NCBI GenBank assembly: GCA_038184435.1
Contig: CP116227.1
Coordinates: forward strand, 2,261,501 to 2,325,500
Source: Nocardioides alkalitolerans
GTDB lineage: Bacteria > Actinomycetota > Actinomycetes > Propionibacteriales > Nocardioidaceae
DNA: 64,000 bases
Reading direction: 5' to 3'
The notes under the pieces were generated by a model. The model was given only the letters and a program-made list of their open reading frames with translations. It searched no databases and had not been told where the DNA came from. How positions within the stretch are numbered: position 1 is the first letter of the stretch; the number at the start of each line of letters is the position of its first letter. The translations under genes were made by a program, and so were the position numbers. Positions 49,820 through 64,000 of this stretch are shown one piece after another.

Positions 49820-51136
49820 TCACCAGTGCTCCATCGACGCGCGGAGCACGCCGGCCAGGTCCTCCTGGGTGATGTCGCGGGGCGCGGTGGCCAGCAGCCG
49901 CTGCTGCGCCCACGCCCCCTCGACGAGCGCGTCGACGTCGGCCTCGCCGAAGCCGACGGCCGCCAGCCCGTTGGGGATCCCGACGTCGCGCATGATCGAG
50001 GCGAGCACGGCGGGGAGCCTGTCGGGGCCGTCGGGTGCGGAGACGGCGCCGTGGGGGTCGAGCAGGCGCGCGGCCGCGAGGTGCCGCGTCGGCGACGCCT
50101 CGAAGGTGAGCCGGAAGGCCTCCGGTGCCGTCAGCGAGACCGCCATCCCGTGCGGCACCATCGGCGCGCTGTCGCCGTCGTGGTCGACGTAGTCCTCCGG
50201 GCGGTAGCCACGCACGCGGCCGGCGATCGGGTAGGCACAGGCGTGGGGCACGTGCACCCCGGCGTTGCCGAAGCCGAGGCCGGCGAACGTGGCCGCCATC
50301 GCCATCTGCTCCCGCACCGTGCGGGCCTCGCTCGGGTCCTCCCCCGACCGCGCGGCGTTGACCGCGGCCCGGAACGACGAGGCGAGGAGCGACATCGCCT
50401 TCTCGCTCCAGGCGTCGGAGATGGGGTTCGAGCCGCAGTAGGGCACCCGCTGCTCGGGCCGCTTCGCCGGCTGGTCGGCGTACCAGCGGGCCGTGTAGCT
50501 CTCGAGCGCGTGCGACAGGATGTCCATCCCCGAGCTGGCGGTGACCATCGCGGGCTGCGTGAGCGTCAGGTCGGGGTCGACCACCGCCATCGTCGGCCGC
50601 AGCCGGGCGTGGCTGATGCCCGTCTTCACCTCGAGCGCGAGCACGTCGAGCACGCAGATCGTCGTGGACTCCGCACCGGTGCCCGTCGTGGTGGGCACGG
50701 CGACGAGCGGGAGCAGCGGGTGCTGCGGCGCCTGCGCCTTCCCGACCGGGGCGTTCACGTAGTCCATGAGGTCGCCGGGGTTGGTCACGAGCAGGTTGAC
50801 CGCCTTGGCGGTGTCGATCGACGAACCACCACCGACCGCGACGATGGCGTCGAAGGGCCCCTCGGACCGGCCGAACTCGACGGCCTCGATCATCGAGGCA
50901 TCCGTGGGCTCGACCCGGGCCCGGTCGAAGACGACGACCTCGGCGCCGGTCGCCGCCGCGACCTGCTCCGCGATGCGCCCCGGATGGCCCGTGGCGGCGA
51001 CGCCCGGATCCGTCACCACGAGCACGCGGCGCACCCCGTAGGACAGGAGATCGTGCCCGATCTCGGCCGAGGCGCCGGAGCCCATCTTGAGCGCGGGCGC
51101 GGCGTAGGTGAACACGGTCTCCGTCGACGTGGCCAT
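49820..51136 (-). CDS. Iron-containing alcohol dehydrogenase, hydroxyacid-oxoacid transhydrogenase (ADHFE1)-like
   Basis: A 438 aa group III (iron-type) dehydrogenase. It has the N-terminal FGxG-like opening (LKMGSGASAEIGHDLL), IVAVGGGSSIDTAKAVNLL (NAD motif), LVAVPTTTGTGAESTT, SSGMDILSHALESYTA (metal ligands) and GLGFGNAGVHVPHACAYPI with further histidines. The segments RVPYCGSNPISDAWSEKAM and RGYRPEDYVDHDGDSAPM followed by VPHGMAVSLTAPEAF are those I associate with hydroxyacid-oxoacid transhydrogenase, which interconverts 4-hydroxybutyrate and 2-hydroxyglutarate. The ATG at 51136 has TAGGTT 6 bases upstream (leaderless) and is preferred to the GTG at 51142. Substrate assignment is by resemblance. 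Confidence 0.9.
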   Translation of the reverse strand: MATSTETVFTYAAPALKMGSGASAEIGHDLLSYGVRRVLVVTDPGVAATGHPGRIAEQVAAATGAEVVVFDRARVEPTDASMIEAVEFGRSEGPFDAIVAVGGGSSIDTAKAVNLLVTNPGDLMDYVNAPVGKAQAPQHPLLPLVAVPTTTGTGAESTTICVLDVLALEVKTGISHARLRPTMAVVDPDLTLTQPAMVTASSGMDILSHALESYTARWYADQPAKRPEQRVPYCGSNPISDAWSEKAMSLLASSFRAAVNAARSGEDPSEARTVREQMAMAATFAGLGFGNAGVHVPHACAYPIAGRVRGYRPEDYVDHDGDSAPMVPHGMAVSLTAPEAFRLTFEASPTRHLAAARLLDPHGAVSAPDGPDRLPAVLASIMRDVGIPNGLAAVGFGEADVDALVEGAWAQQRLLATAPRDITQEDLAGVLRASMEHW

Positions 51137-51142
51137 GACCAC

Positions 51143-51148
51143 AACCTA
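51143..51148 (-). promoter_or_regulatory. Predicted -10 box (leaderless) of the iron alcohol dehydrogenase gene
   Basis: Minus-strand TAGGTT with 6 bases to the ATG at 51136. The same hexamer and spacing occur before the NUDIX gene. Confidence 0.5.
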
Positions 51149-51168
51149 GCCCCGCAGGCCTGGGCGTG

Positions 51169-52080
51169 TCAGAGACCGAGGGCGAAGAGCACCGTGTCCC
51201 GCACGTCCAGGGCGCCGCCGAGCACGTCGGCGACGGGCACCCAGGCGGCCGCGTCCGTCGTGCCGCCGACGTCGACGACGCGCGGCTCGCTCCCCGCGTC
51301 GTCGACCGGACGCGCGGCGTACAGCAGGTGGATGCCGTGGAAGTCCTCGGTGCCGCCGTGGGGCGCCGTGCCGACGAAGTGGGTGTCGTGCACCCCGAGG
51401 ACGTTGCCGACCTCGACGACCACGCCCGTCTCCTCCGCCACCTCGCGGGCCACCGCGGACACGGGCGACTCGCCGTGCTCCACGCCGCCGCCGGGGAGCG
51501 TCCACGACCCGGGGTGGGGACCGCGCACGGAGTTGCGCGTCAGGAGCACCTCGTCGTGCCCGGGGTCACCGGCGCCGGCGCCCGGGACGAAGCGCCGCAC
51601 CACGGCGTAGGCCGCCACCCGCTGGCGTCGGCTCGGCAGCACGTCGGCGAGCGCCTCGAGCACCATGGGCACGACGGGCACGGTCCCGGAGGTGACGTCG
51701 ACCAGCGGCACCCAGGCCGCGTCCATCGTCGAGCCGTCCACCTCCACGACGTGCGGCGCCGGCGCGTCGGGGGCCACGCGGCCCTCGTAGACGATCCGCA
51801 GCGCGTGGGCGTCCACCCGACGGCCGTCGCGCCACACGCCGGGCAGGTGGGCCGAGTAGACGCGGGCGGCGTCGCCGACCTCCGCCTCGAGACCCGTCTC
51901 CTCGCGCACCTCGCGCACCACCGCGTCCCGCGGGTCCTCGCCGTGGTCGAGACCGCCGCCCGGGAGCGTCCACAGCTCGTCCTTCGTCACCCGCTGGGCC
52001 AGACGGCTCAGCAGGATGGCGCCGTCGCGCACGATCACGGCATAGGCCGCGACGCGCTGACGACGGGGAAGGGAGCTCAC
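51169..52080 (-). CDS. Tandem NUDIX hydrolase (two complete domains)
   Basis: A 303 aa protein with two NUDIX domains in series. Each begins with the same phrase RRQRVAAYAV and carries a full NUDIX box: GGGLDHGEDPRDAVVREVRE with ETGLEAE in the first half (about 41-67), and GGGVEHGESPVSAVAREVAE with ETGVVVE in the second (about 196-222). Both have the catalytic glutamates. Each half ends with a similar AAWVPLVDV or AAWVPVADV strand, so the gene arose by internal duplication. NUDIX enzymes cleave nucleoside diphosphate derivatives; the substrate is unknown here. The GTG has TAGGTT 6 bases upstream, which also includes the stop codon of the acyltransferase gene. Confidence 0.93.
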   Translation of the reverse strand: MSSLPRRQRVAAYAVIVRDGAILLSRLAQRVTKDELWTLPGGGLDHGEDPRDAVVREVREETGLEAEVGDAARVYSAHLPGVWRDGRRVDAHALRIVYEGRVAPDAPAPHVVEVDGSTMDAAWVPLVDVTSGTVPVVPMVLEALADVLPSRRQRVAAYAVVRRFVPGAGAGDPGHDEVLLTRNSVRGPHPGSWTLPGGGVEHGESPVSAVAREVAEETGVVVEVGNVLGVHDTHFVGTAPHGGTEDFHGIHLLYAARPVDDAGSEPRVVDVGGTTDAAAWVPVADVLGGALDVRDTVLFALGL

Positions 52081-52086
52081 CCCTCC

Positions 52087-52092
52087 AACCTA
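52087..52092 (-). promoter_or_regulatory. Predicted -10 box of the NUDIX gene, overlapping the acyltransferase stop
   Basis: Minus-strand TAGGTT with 6 bases (GGAGGG) to the GTG at 52080. The TAG of the upstream gene is the first half of the box. GGAGGG could also serve as a ribosome-binding site on a longer transcript. Confidence 0.45.
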
Positions 52093-52914
52093 GCGCCCGG
52101 CCGCTCGCCCGGCCCCGGGCCCCACGTCGGCCACACCGCGCTCCGCGGCACCGAGTCGAGCTCGCGGGCTTCGTGGGGTGTCAGCGCGTGGCCGCCGAGG
52201 TGGGCGGGGGTACCAGGGGGCGTGCTCGCCCGGCCGTGGCCGGTGGTGGGGGCGCTGCTGCAGCTCCTCGAGGAGGTCGGTGATGCGGTAGCCCAGTGCC
52301 GTCGTCACCTCCGTCAGGTCGTCGCCGGGCGCCACGTACAGCGGCGGGTCGAGGTGGATGTCCACGACCCGCCCGTGCCGGCTGAAGTCGGGCCCCGGCT
52401 CGGTGCCCCGCGGCGTGCGTCCCACCGTCCAGATCCGCTGCGCGCCCCACATCGCGCCCGGCACGAGCGGCGCGCCGGTGTCCCGGGCCAGTGCCGCCGC
52501 TCCCCGCATGAGCGCCCGCACCGTGAACGAGTAGGAGATCCCCGCCTCCGGGAACAGCCCCACCACCTCCCCCTGCTCGAGGAGCCGCCGCGCCTGCAGG
52601 TAGGCGCCCGCGGGCGCGGCGCGGTCGACCGGCACGTGGTGCATGCGGTCGAGGGCCCAACCGGCCGGCGTGTGCCACATCGGCTCCCGGCAGAGGAAGC
52701 GCGGCATCCGCCCCCGCTCCACCGCGGGCACGCCGAGGAACAGGAAGTCCAGGTACGACGCGTGGTTGGCCACCAGCAGCGCCGGGCCCTCGGTCGGCAC
52801 GTGCCGGGCGCCCTCGTGCCGCACGTCGAGGCGCAGCGCGCGGAACGCCGCGCGGGACGCGCGCACCGTCGCCCGGTAGGTCAGGTCGGCCACGAGGGTC
52901 GTTCGGAGCGGCAC
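52090..52914 (-). CDS. 1-acyl-glycerol-3-phosphate acyltransferase-family protein (PlsC-like)
   Basis: Membrane-associated acyltransferase of phospholipid synthesis or a related acyl transfer, 274 aa. The catalytic HX4D motif is present (VANHASYLDFLFL, H51 and D56). The substrate-binding block is VVGLFPEAGISYSFTVRALM, a variant of the usual FPEGTRS, with LVPGAMWGAQRIW after it. The C-terminus from about 225 is a proline/arginine-rich tail with low sequence complexity. The GTG start at 52914 has only weak ribosome-binding support. It lies between the geranylgeranyl reductase-type gene (23 bases upstream) and the NUDIX gene, all on the minus strand. Confidence 0.9.
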   Translation of the reverse strand: MPLRTTLVADLTYRATVRASRAAFRALRLDVRHEGARHVPTEGPALLVANHASYLDFLFLGVPAVERGRMPRFLCREPMWHTPAGWALDRMHHVPVDRAAPAGAYLQARRLLEQGEVVGLFPEAGISYSFTVRALMRGAAALARDTGAPLVPGAMWGAQRIWTVGRTPRGTEPGPDFSRHGRVVDIHLDPPLYVAPGDDLTEVTTALGYRITDLLEELQQRPHHRPRPGEHAPWYPRPPRRPRADTPRSPRARLGAAERGVADVGPGAGRAAGR

Positions 52915-52937
52915 GGTCGACGGATCCCGCCCGTGCC

Positions 52938-54203
52938 TCAGGAGAACGGCGGGCGCGCGTCGCGCGCGGCCGACAGGCGACCCGCGGCCCGCCACGCCCG
53001 CGCGGCGAGGTCCCGGTCCTCGTCGTCGACGAGGTTGCCCATCCAGCGCAGGGCGAGCGTCATGCCGAGCCGCGACCGCATGCCGATCGGGCCGAGCCGC
53101 GGCAGCAACCCCGGGACCGTGACGAGCCCCGCGAGCCGGCGTGCGACCGAGAACGCCTCCCCGTAGTGCTCCACCAGCAGGGCGCGCCACCGGTCCGTGA
53201 GGTCGGCCGGGCCCTCGGCCAGGAGGTCGGCGGCGAAGCGGCCCGTCTCGAGCCCGTAGTCGATGCCTTCGCCGTTGAGCGGGTTGACGCACCCGGCCGC
53301 GTCGCCGATCAGCACCCAGTTGGGGCCCGACACGTGCGAGACGGCCCCGCCCATCGGGAGGAGCGCCGACGCCGGCATCCGCAATTCCTCGCCCAGGCCG
53401 AACGCCTCGCGCTGCTCGTCGGCGTACAGCTTCATCAGCGGGCGGATCGCCACGTCCGCCGGGCGCTTGGCCGTCGCGAGCGTGCCGGCGCCCAGGTTGA
53501 CCTCGTCGCCCCCCAGCGGGAACACCCAGCCGTAGCCCGACAGCACCTCCCCCGACTCCCCGCGCAGCTCCAGGTGCGAGCTGATCCACGGGTCGTCCGC
53601 GCGGGTCGAGGTCACGTAGCTGCGCCCCGCCACGCCGTACACCGTGTCCCGGTGCCACTCCCGTCCCAGCAGCTTGCCGACCGGCGAGCGGACCCCGTCG
53701 GCGACGACCAGCCGGGAGCAGGCGACGTCGAAGCGCTCGGTGCCGCCGTGCTCGGCGACGCGCTCCACGACGACGCCCGTGACCTCGCCGGCCGCGCCGC
53801 GGCGTACGTCGACGACCTTCGCCCCGTCGACCGCCATGGCGCCCGACTTCACCGCGAGCGTGCGGAGGTGGTTGTCGAGCTCCGTCCGCGCGACCGCCGA
53901 GCCCCAGTTGGGCAGCGACCCGCCCGGCCACGGCAGCAGCAGGGTCTGGCCGAAGCCGTGCGCGCGCAGACCGATGTTGACGGTGTGGGCCCGCAGCCAG
54001 TCCCCCAGGCCGAGCCGCAGGAGCTCGCCGACCGCGCGGGGCGTCAACCCGTCGCCGCAGGTCTTGTCCCGGGGGTACGTCGCGGCGTCGAGCAGCAGCA
54101 CGTCGAGCCCGTGCCGGGCCGACCAGGTCGCGGCCGCGGACCCCGCCGGGCCGGCACCGACGACGAGCACGTCCGTGCGGGACGGGAGGGTCTGGGTGGG
54201 CAC
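52938..54203 (-). CDS. Geranylgeranyl reductase family FAD oxidoreductase (MenJ-like)
   Basis: FAD-dependent enzyme that saturates double bonds in isoprenoid chains; in mycobacteria the related MenJ reduces menaquinone. The 421 aa protein has the N-terminal FAD site LVVGAGPAGSAAATWSARHG, the family motif YPRDKTCGDGLTPRAVGEL, VVADGVRSPVGKLLGRE, YGWVFPLGGDEVNLGAGTL and the second FAD contact VLIGDAAGCVNPLNGEGIDY with GLETGRFAADLL. The GTG at 54203 is chosen for GGAGG 8 bases upstream; the GTG at 54224 is also in frame. It follows rpoC on the same strand, but the strong rpoC terminator stands between them. Confidence 0.92.
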   Translation of the reverse strand: MPTQTLPSRTDVLVVGAGPAGSAAATWSARHGLDVLLLDAATYPRDKTCGDGLTPRAVGELLRLGLGDWLRAHTVNIGLRAHGFGQTLLLPWPGGSLPNWGSAVARTELDNHLRTLAVKSGAMAVDGAKVVDVRRGAAGEVTGVVVERVAEHGGTERFDVACSRLVVADGVRSPVGKLLGREWHRDTVYGVAGRSYVTSTRADDPWISSHLELRGESGEVLSGYGWVFPLGGDEVNLGAGTLATAKRPADVAIRPLMKLYADEQREAFGLGEELRMPASALLPMGGAVSHVSGPNWVLIGDAAGCVNPLNGEGIDYGLETGRFAADLLAEGPADLTDRWRALLVEHYGEAFSVARRLAGLVTVPGLLPRLGPIGMRSRLGMTLALRWMGNLVDDEDRDLAARAWRAAGRLSAARDARPPFS

Positions 54204-54233
54204 CCGCTCATCCTCCCACCCCACCGGAAGACG

Positions 54234-54274
54234 CAGGACGGCCCGCCCCCGCAGCGCGGGGACGGGCCGTCCTG
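54234..54274 (-). terminator. rpoBC operon terminator
   Basis: An almost perfect hairpin of 18 pairs with one mismatch and a 3-base loop, beginning 16 bases after the rpoC stop. The outer arms are CAGGACGGCCCG and CGGGCCGTCCTG. There is no long U-run, as often in GC-rich actinobacteria. Confidence 0.88.
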
Positions 54275-54290
54275 TCGGTGACGAGGTCGA

Positions 54291-58184
<3,894 letters not shown>

Positions 58185-58238
58185 AGTGGCTGCTTCCTTC
58201 GTTAGTTCTCTAAGCAATCAAAAGGACCGAGGGGGGCC

Positions 58239-58266
58239 GGTGGGCGCGGGATCACCCGCGCCCACC
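58239..58266 (-). other. Hairpin in the rpoB-rpoC intergenic region
   Basis: GGTGGGCGCGGG and CCCGCGCCCACC are perfect 12-base arms with a 4-base loop, 11 bases after the rpoB stop. Because rpoC must be transcribed through it, it is more likely an RNA processing, pausing or partial-termination element than a full terminator. Confidence 0.75.
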
Positions 58267-58277
58267 GACCGTCACCC

Positions 58278-61802
<3,525 letters not shown>

Positions 61803-61901
61803 GACCATTCCTTCGAAAGGTTCGCTGAAGGTGGCGCCGGCCGACCACACGATCGGCCACCGGGCAGGCGGATCGGCATTTGAGGGCAGGCGCAAAGCGC
61901 A

Positions 61902-61930
61902 AATGTACCCTGCTGGTCAACTATGTGCAA
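61902..61930 (-). promoter_or_regulatory. Predicted main promoter of rpoB-rpoC
   Basis: On the minus strand TTGCAC (61925-61930) and TACATT (61902-61907) are separated by exactly 17 bases, close to the sigma-70 consensus. It predicts a leader of about 90 bases before the TTG start. The gap 61803-62035 has no other gene. Confidence 0.7.
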
Positions 61931-62035
61931 GCACGACGAAACAGGCAGTCCGAGTGCCGCCGTCGTGCGGAGACTATGCGCCTCCGCGCCCGGACGCGTC
62001 AAGCGACGCGCCCGCTCGGCGGGGCACCGGGATGC

Positions 62036-62986
62036 TCAGCGGGTCGCGATCGCCGCGTCGGCCTGGAACGACCCGGGGGGCGGGGTGACGCCGTGCTCGC
62101 GGCACCACTCCCCCGGCGGACGCTGGCTGCGGCGCGGGATGCCGTTGGAGGGCTCGAGCTGCATCGGGATCGGCGGCAGCGGCGGGAGCTCCTGACCGGC
62201 CTCGGCGGCGAGCTCGTTGGCGTCCTTCTCCTCCGACATCCCGATCGGGCCCACGCGCTGGGCGTTGAGGAACTGGCGCACCACCGGCTCCTCCGAGCTC
62301 AGCAGCATCTCGCGGGGACCGAACATCGCCAGGTGCTTGTGGTAGAGCAACCCGATGTTGTCCGGCACCGTGCGGGCGGTGTTGATGTCGTGGGTCACGA
62401 TCAGGAACGTCGCGTCGATCTGCGCGTTCAGGTCCACGATCAGCTGGTTCAGGAACGCCGTGCGCACCGGGTCCAGACCGGAGTCGGGCTCGTCGAACAG
62501 CACGATCTCGGGGTCGAGCACCAGCGCCCGGGCCAGGCCGGCGCGCTTGCGCATGCCGCCGGAGATCTCACCGGGCAGCTTGTCCTCCGCGCCCACCAGG
62601 CCGACCAGGTCCATCTTCTCCATGACGATGTCGCGGATCTCCGACTCCGACTTGCGGGTGTGCTCACGCAGGGGGAACGCGACGTTGTCGTAGAGGTTCA
62701 TCGAGCCGAACATCGCGCCGTCCTGGAACAGCACGCCGAACAGCTTGCGGATCTCGTAGAGGTCCTTCTCCGAGCACGAGGCGATGTCGGTGCCCTCGAT
62801 CACGATCGAGCCCGTGTCGGGCTTGAGCAGCCCGATCAGCGCCTTGAGGAAGACCGACTTGCCGGTGCCCGAGGGGCCCAGCATCACGCAGATCTCCCCC
62901 GCGGGGACCGTGAGCGACACGTCCCGCCAGATCACCTGATTGCCGAACGACTTGGTCAGCCCGTCGACCTTGATCTCGACACCCAT
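62036..62986 (-). CDS. ABC transporter ATPase, Mkl/MlaF family (lipid/Mce-associated)
   Basis: ATPase of an MlaEF- or Mce-type lipid transport system, 316 aa. Walker A is GPSGTGKS (about 37-44), then the Q-loop VLFQDGAMFGSMNLYDNVAF, signature ISGGMRKRAGLARAL, Walker B VLFDEPDSGLDPVR and switch IVTHDINTARTV. The pattern SGGMRKRAGLARAL with DEPDSGLDP is specific for this family. A C-terminal tail of about 70 residues (EKDANELAAEAGQELPPLPP onward) is longer than in MlaF. The ATG has GGAG 8 bases upstream. The mycobacterial gene mkl (Rv0655) lies in the same region between rplL and rpoB. No permease or Mce genes are in the window, so partners are elsewhere. Confidence 0.93.
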   Translation of the reverse strand: MGVEIKVDGLTKSFGNQVIWRDVSLTVPAGEICVMLGPSGTGKSVFLKALIGLLKPDTGSIVIEGTDIASCSEKDLYEIRKLFGVLFQDGAMFGSMNLYDNVAFPLREHTRKSESEIRDIVMEKMDLVGLVGAEDKLPGEISGGMRKRAGLARALVLDPEIVLFDEPDSGLDPVRTAFLNQLIVDLNAQIDATFLIVTHDINTARTVPDNIGLLYHKHLAMFGPREMLLSSEEPVVRQFLNAQRVGPIGMSEEKDANELAAEAGQELPPLPPIPMQLEPSNGIPRRSQRPPGEWCREHGVTPPPGSFQADAAIATR

Positions 62987-63075
62987 GCGCACTTCTCCCT
63001 CGCGTCCCGCCGGACCTACTGGTGGGTCAACTAGCGACGTCGGGAGATGTTACGCGGGTCACCCCCGGGACGCAC

Positions 63076-63109
63076 GAAGGGCGACCATCCCGCAGGATGG
63101 CCGCCCTTC
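63076..63109 (-). terminator. Terminator after rplL
   Basis: A hairpin with 15-base arms and one mismatch around the loop CGCA (outer arms GAAGGGCG and CGCCCTTC), 48 bases after the rplL stop. It separates the rplJ-rplL unit from the Mkl/MlaF-like gene. Confidence 0.85.
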
Positions 63110-63157
63110 GCGGCTGTGTCGGCGAACCGACGGCTCAGGCGTGCGCCCGAGCAGAGG

Positions 63158-63550
63158 TCACTTGAGCGTGACGGTGGCGCCGGCGCCCTCGAGGGCCTCC
63201 TTGGCCTTCTCCGCCGCGTCCTTCGCAACGCCCTCGAGCACGGCCTTGGGGGCCGCCTCGACGAGCTCCTTGGCCTCCTTCAGGCCGAGGGAGGTCAGGG
63301 CGCGCACCTCCTTGATGACGTTGATCTTCTTGTCACCGGCGGCCTCGAGGATGACGTCGAACTCGTCCTTCTCCTCGGCCGCACCGGCGTCGGCAGCGCC
63401 GCCGCCGCCACCCGGAGCAGCGGCAACGGCGACCGGGGCGGCCGCGGTGACGCCGAACGTCTCCTCGAACTGCTTCACGAACTCGGAGAGCTCGATGAGC
63501 GTGAGCTCCTTGAACGCGTCGAGGAGCTCCTCGGTGCTGAGCTTCGCCAT
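63158..63550 (-). CDS. rplL: 50S ribosomal protein L7/L12
   Basis: Forms the stalk of the large ribosomal subunit that recruits translation factors. The 130 aa protein has the N-terminal dimerisation part (AKLSTEELLDAFKELTLIEL followed by SEFVKQFEETF), a hinge rich in Ala and Gly (APVAVAAAPGGGGGAADAG) and the C-terminal globular domain with EKDEFDVILEAAGDKKINVI and KEVRALTSLGLKEAKELVEA, the factor-binding helices. It lies 89 bases after rplJ and is followed by a strong terminator. The gene order rplJ-rplL upstream of rpoB is standard. Confidence 0.98.
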   Translation of the reverse strand: MAKLSTEELLDAFKELTLIELSEFVKQFEETFGVTAAAPVAVAAAPGGGGGAADAGAAEEKDEFDVILEAAGDKKINVIKEVRALTSLGLKEAKELVEAAPKAVLEGVAKDAAEKAKEALEGAGATVTLK

Positions 63551-63639
63551 GGTGGCGTCCTTCCTTCTCTGGCCCGCGGTGCTCGACCGGCGGGCCGGGG
63601 TTTCTTCAGGTGGTGGTTGCGTCGGCGCTGAGCGGGAGC

Positions 63640-64000
63640 TCAGGCGTCGGCGGGGGTGTCCTCGTCGGCCTCGGCCGCGGGGACCTCCTCAGCAGCGGCT
63701 GCAGCCGGCTCACCGGCACCACCTGCGAGGATCGAGGGGTCGTTCGCGGCCTTCTCCTGCAGCGCGCCCGCGAGGCGAGCGGTCTGCGAGGGGAGGGCGT
63801 TGAACGCGTAGAGCGCCTGGGCCATCGTGGCGGTGAGGGCACCGGCCACCTTGGCGAGCAGGACCTCGCGCGACTCGAGATCGGCCAGCTTGGCGATCTC
63901 GGCAGCGTCGAGGGCGTTGCCGTCCAGGACACCGCCCTTGATGATCAGGGCGGGGTTCGCCTTGGCAAAGTCACGCAGACCCTTGGCGGCCTCGACGACG
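63640..64000 (-). CDS. rplJ: 50S ribosomal protein L10, 5' part beyond window
   Basis: Base of the ribosomal stalk; binds 23S rRNA and L7/L12 dimers. Only the last 119 codons are in the window. The visible part contains AAKGLRDFAKANPALIIKGG, LDGNALDAAEIAKLADLESR, EVLLAKVAGALTATMAQALY and AFNALPSQTARLAGALQEK, the conserved L10 core and L7/L12-binding helix. An Ala/Glu-rich acidic tail (AGEPAAAAAEEVPAAEADED) typical of actinobacterial L10 ends the protein. The frame stays open to the last base of the window, and rplL follows 89 bases downstream. Confidence 0.96.
   Translation of the reverse strand, partial: VVEAAKGLRDFAKANPALIIKGGVLDGNALDAAEIAKLADLESREVLLAKVAGALTATMAQALYAFNALPSQTARLAGALQEKAANDPSILAGGAGEPAAAAAEEVPAAEADEDTPADA

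Noticed and set aside
61803..61895. N-terminal extension of RpoB upstream of the TTG
   Set aside because: The extension would start inside the predicted promoter leader and is not similar to RpoB; the TTG has the right Shine-Dalgarno spacing.

Overview
The window is very GC-rich DNA with almost no gaps between genes. I infer an actinobacterium, most likely of the Nocardioides / Nocardioidaceae type. The reasons are the ispH-xseA-xseB block, the rplJ-rplL-Mkl/MlaF-like ATPase-rpoB-rpoC block, the rpoB TTG start, the long coiled insertion in beta', the citA-pdxH-serC neighbourhood, F420-type and mycobacterial-type families, and frequent GTG starts. No tRNA, rRNA, CRISPR array, transposase or phage gene was seen.

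Layout. 1-4.4 kb: ispH (partial), xseA-xseB, a glycerophosphodiesterase and a small zinc/winged-helix protein. 4.4-9.3 kb: an F420-type oxidoreductase, then a non-homologous end-joining locus. LigD is split into separate polymerase and ligase genes with an L,D-transpeptidase-like gene between them, and ku is divergent. 9.3-27.4 kb: an accessory metabolic island that looks like organosulfur (or similar small-molecule) scavenging. It holds an SsuD-like monooxygenase, an acyl-CoA-dehydrogenase-like flavoprotein, a BisC-type molybdoenzyme, a complete peptide-type ABC importer followed by a second luciferase-like monooxygenase and a PanE-like reductase, a sulfurtransferase, a LysR regulator, a hydrolase and a GlcD-like oxidase. 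Three transcription units here share one aligned promoter/upstream element, which suggests a single regulon. 27.4-34.2 kb: SDR, aldo/keto reductase, two overlapping orphan histidine kinases, pdxH and citrate synthase. 34.2-41.4 kb: a secreted M15-type peptidase-like protein, an acetyltransferase, serC, and a TetR-controlled heterodimeric ABC exporter. 41.4-54.2 kb: topoisomerase IB, an anchored beta-propeller-like protein, a methyltransferase, a 27-residue membrane microprotein, an old-yellow-enzyme, a large FAD/Fe-S oxidase, a catalase-like protein, a hydroxyacid-oxoacid-transhydrogenase-like dehydrogenase, a tandem NUDIX protein, an acyltransferase and a geranylgeranyl-reductase-type flavoprotein. 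54.2-64 kb: rpoC, rpoB, an Mkl/MlaF-like ATPase, rplL and partial rplJ.

Regulation. A recurring layout is a TAnnnT -10 box 6-8 bases before an ATG or GTG. It argues for leaderless mRNAs at more than ten genes and helped choose several starts. Strong hairpins lie at convergent gene ends, two of them built over stop codons. Intergenic repeats of several unrelated types sit at 9.3-9.6, 12.8, 22.7-23.3 and 41.3 kb.

All functional names come from reading translated sequence and remembered family signatures. No database search was run.
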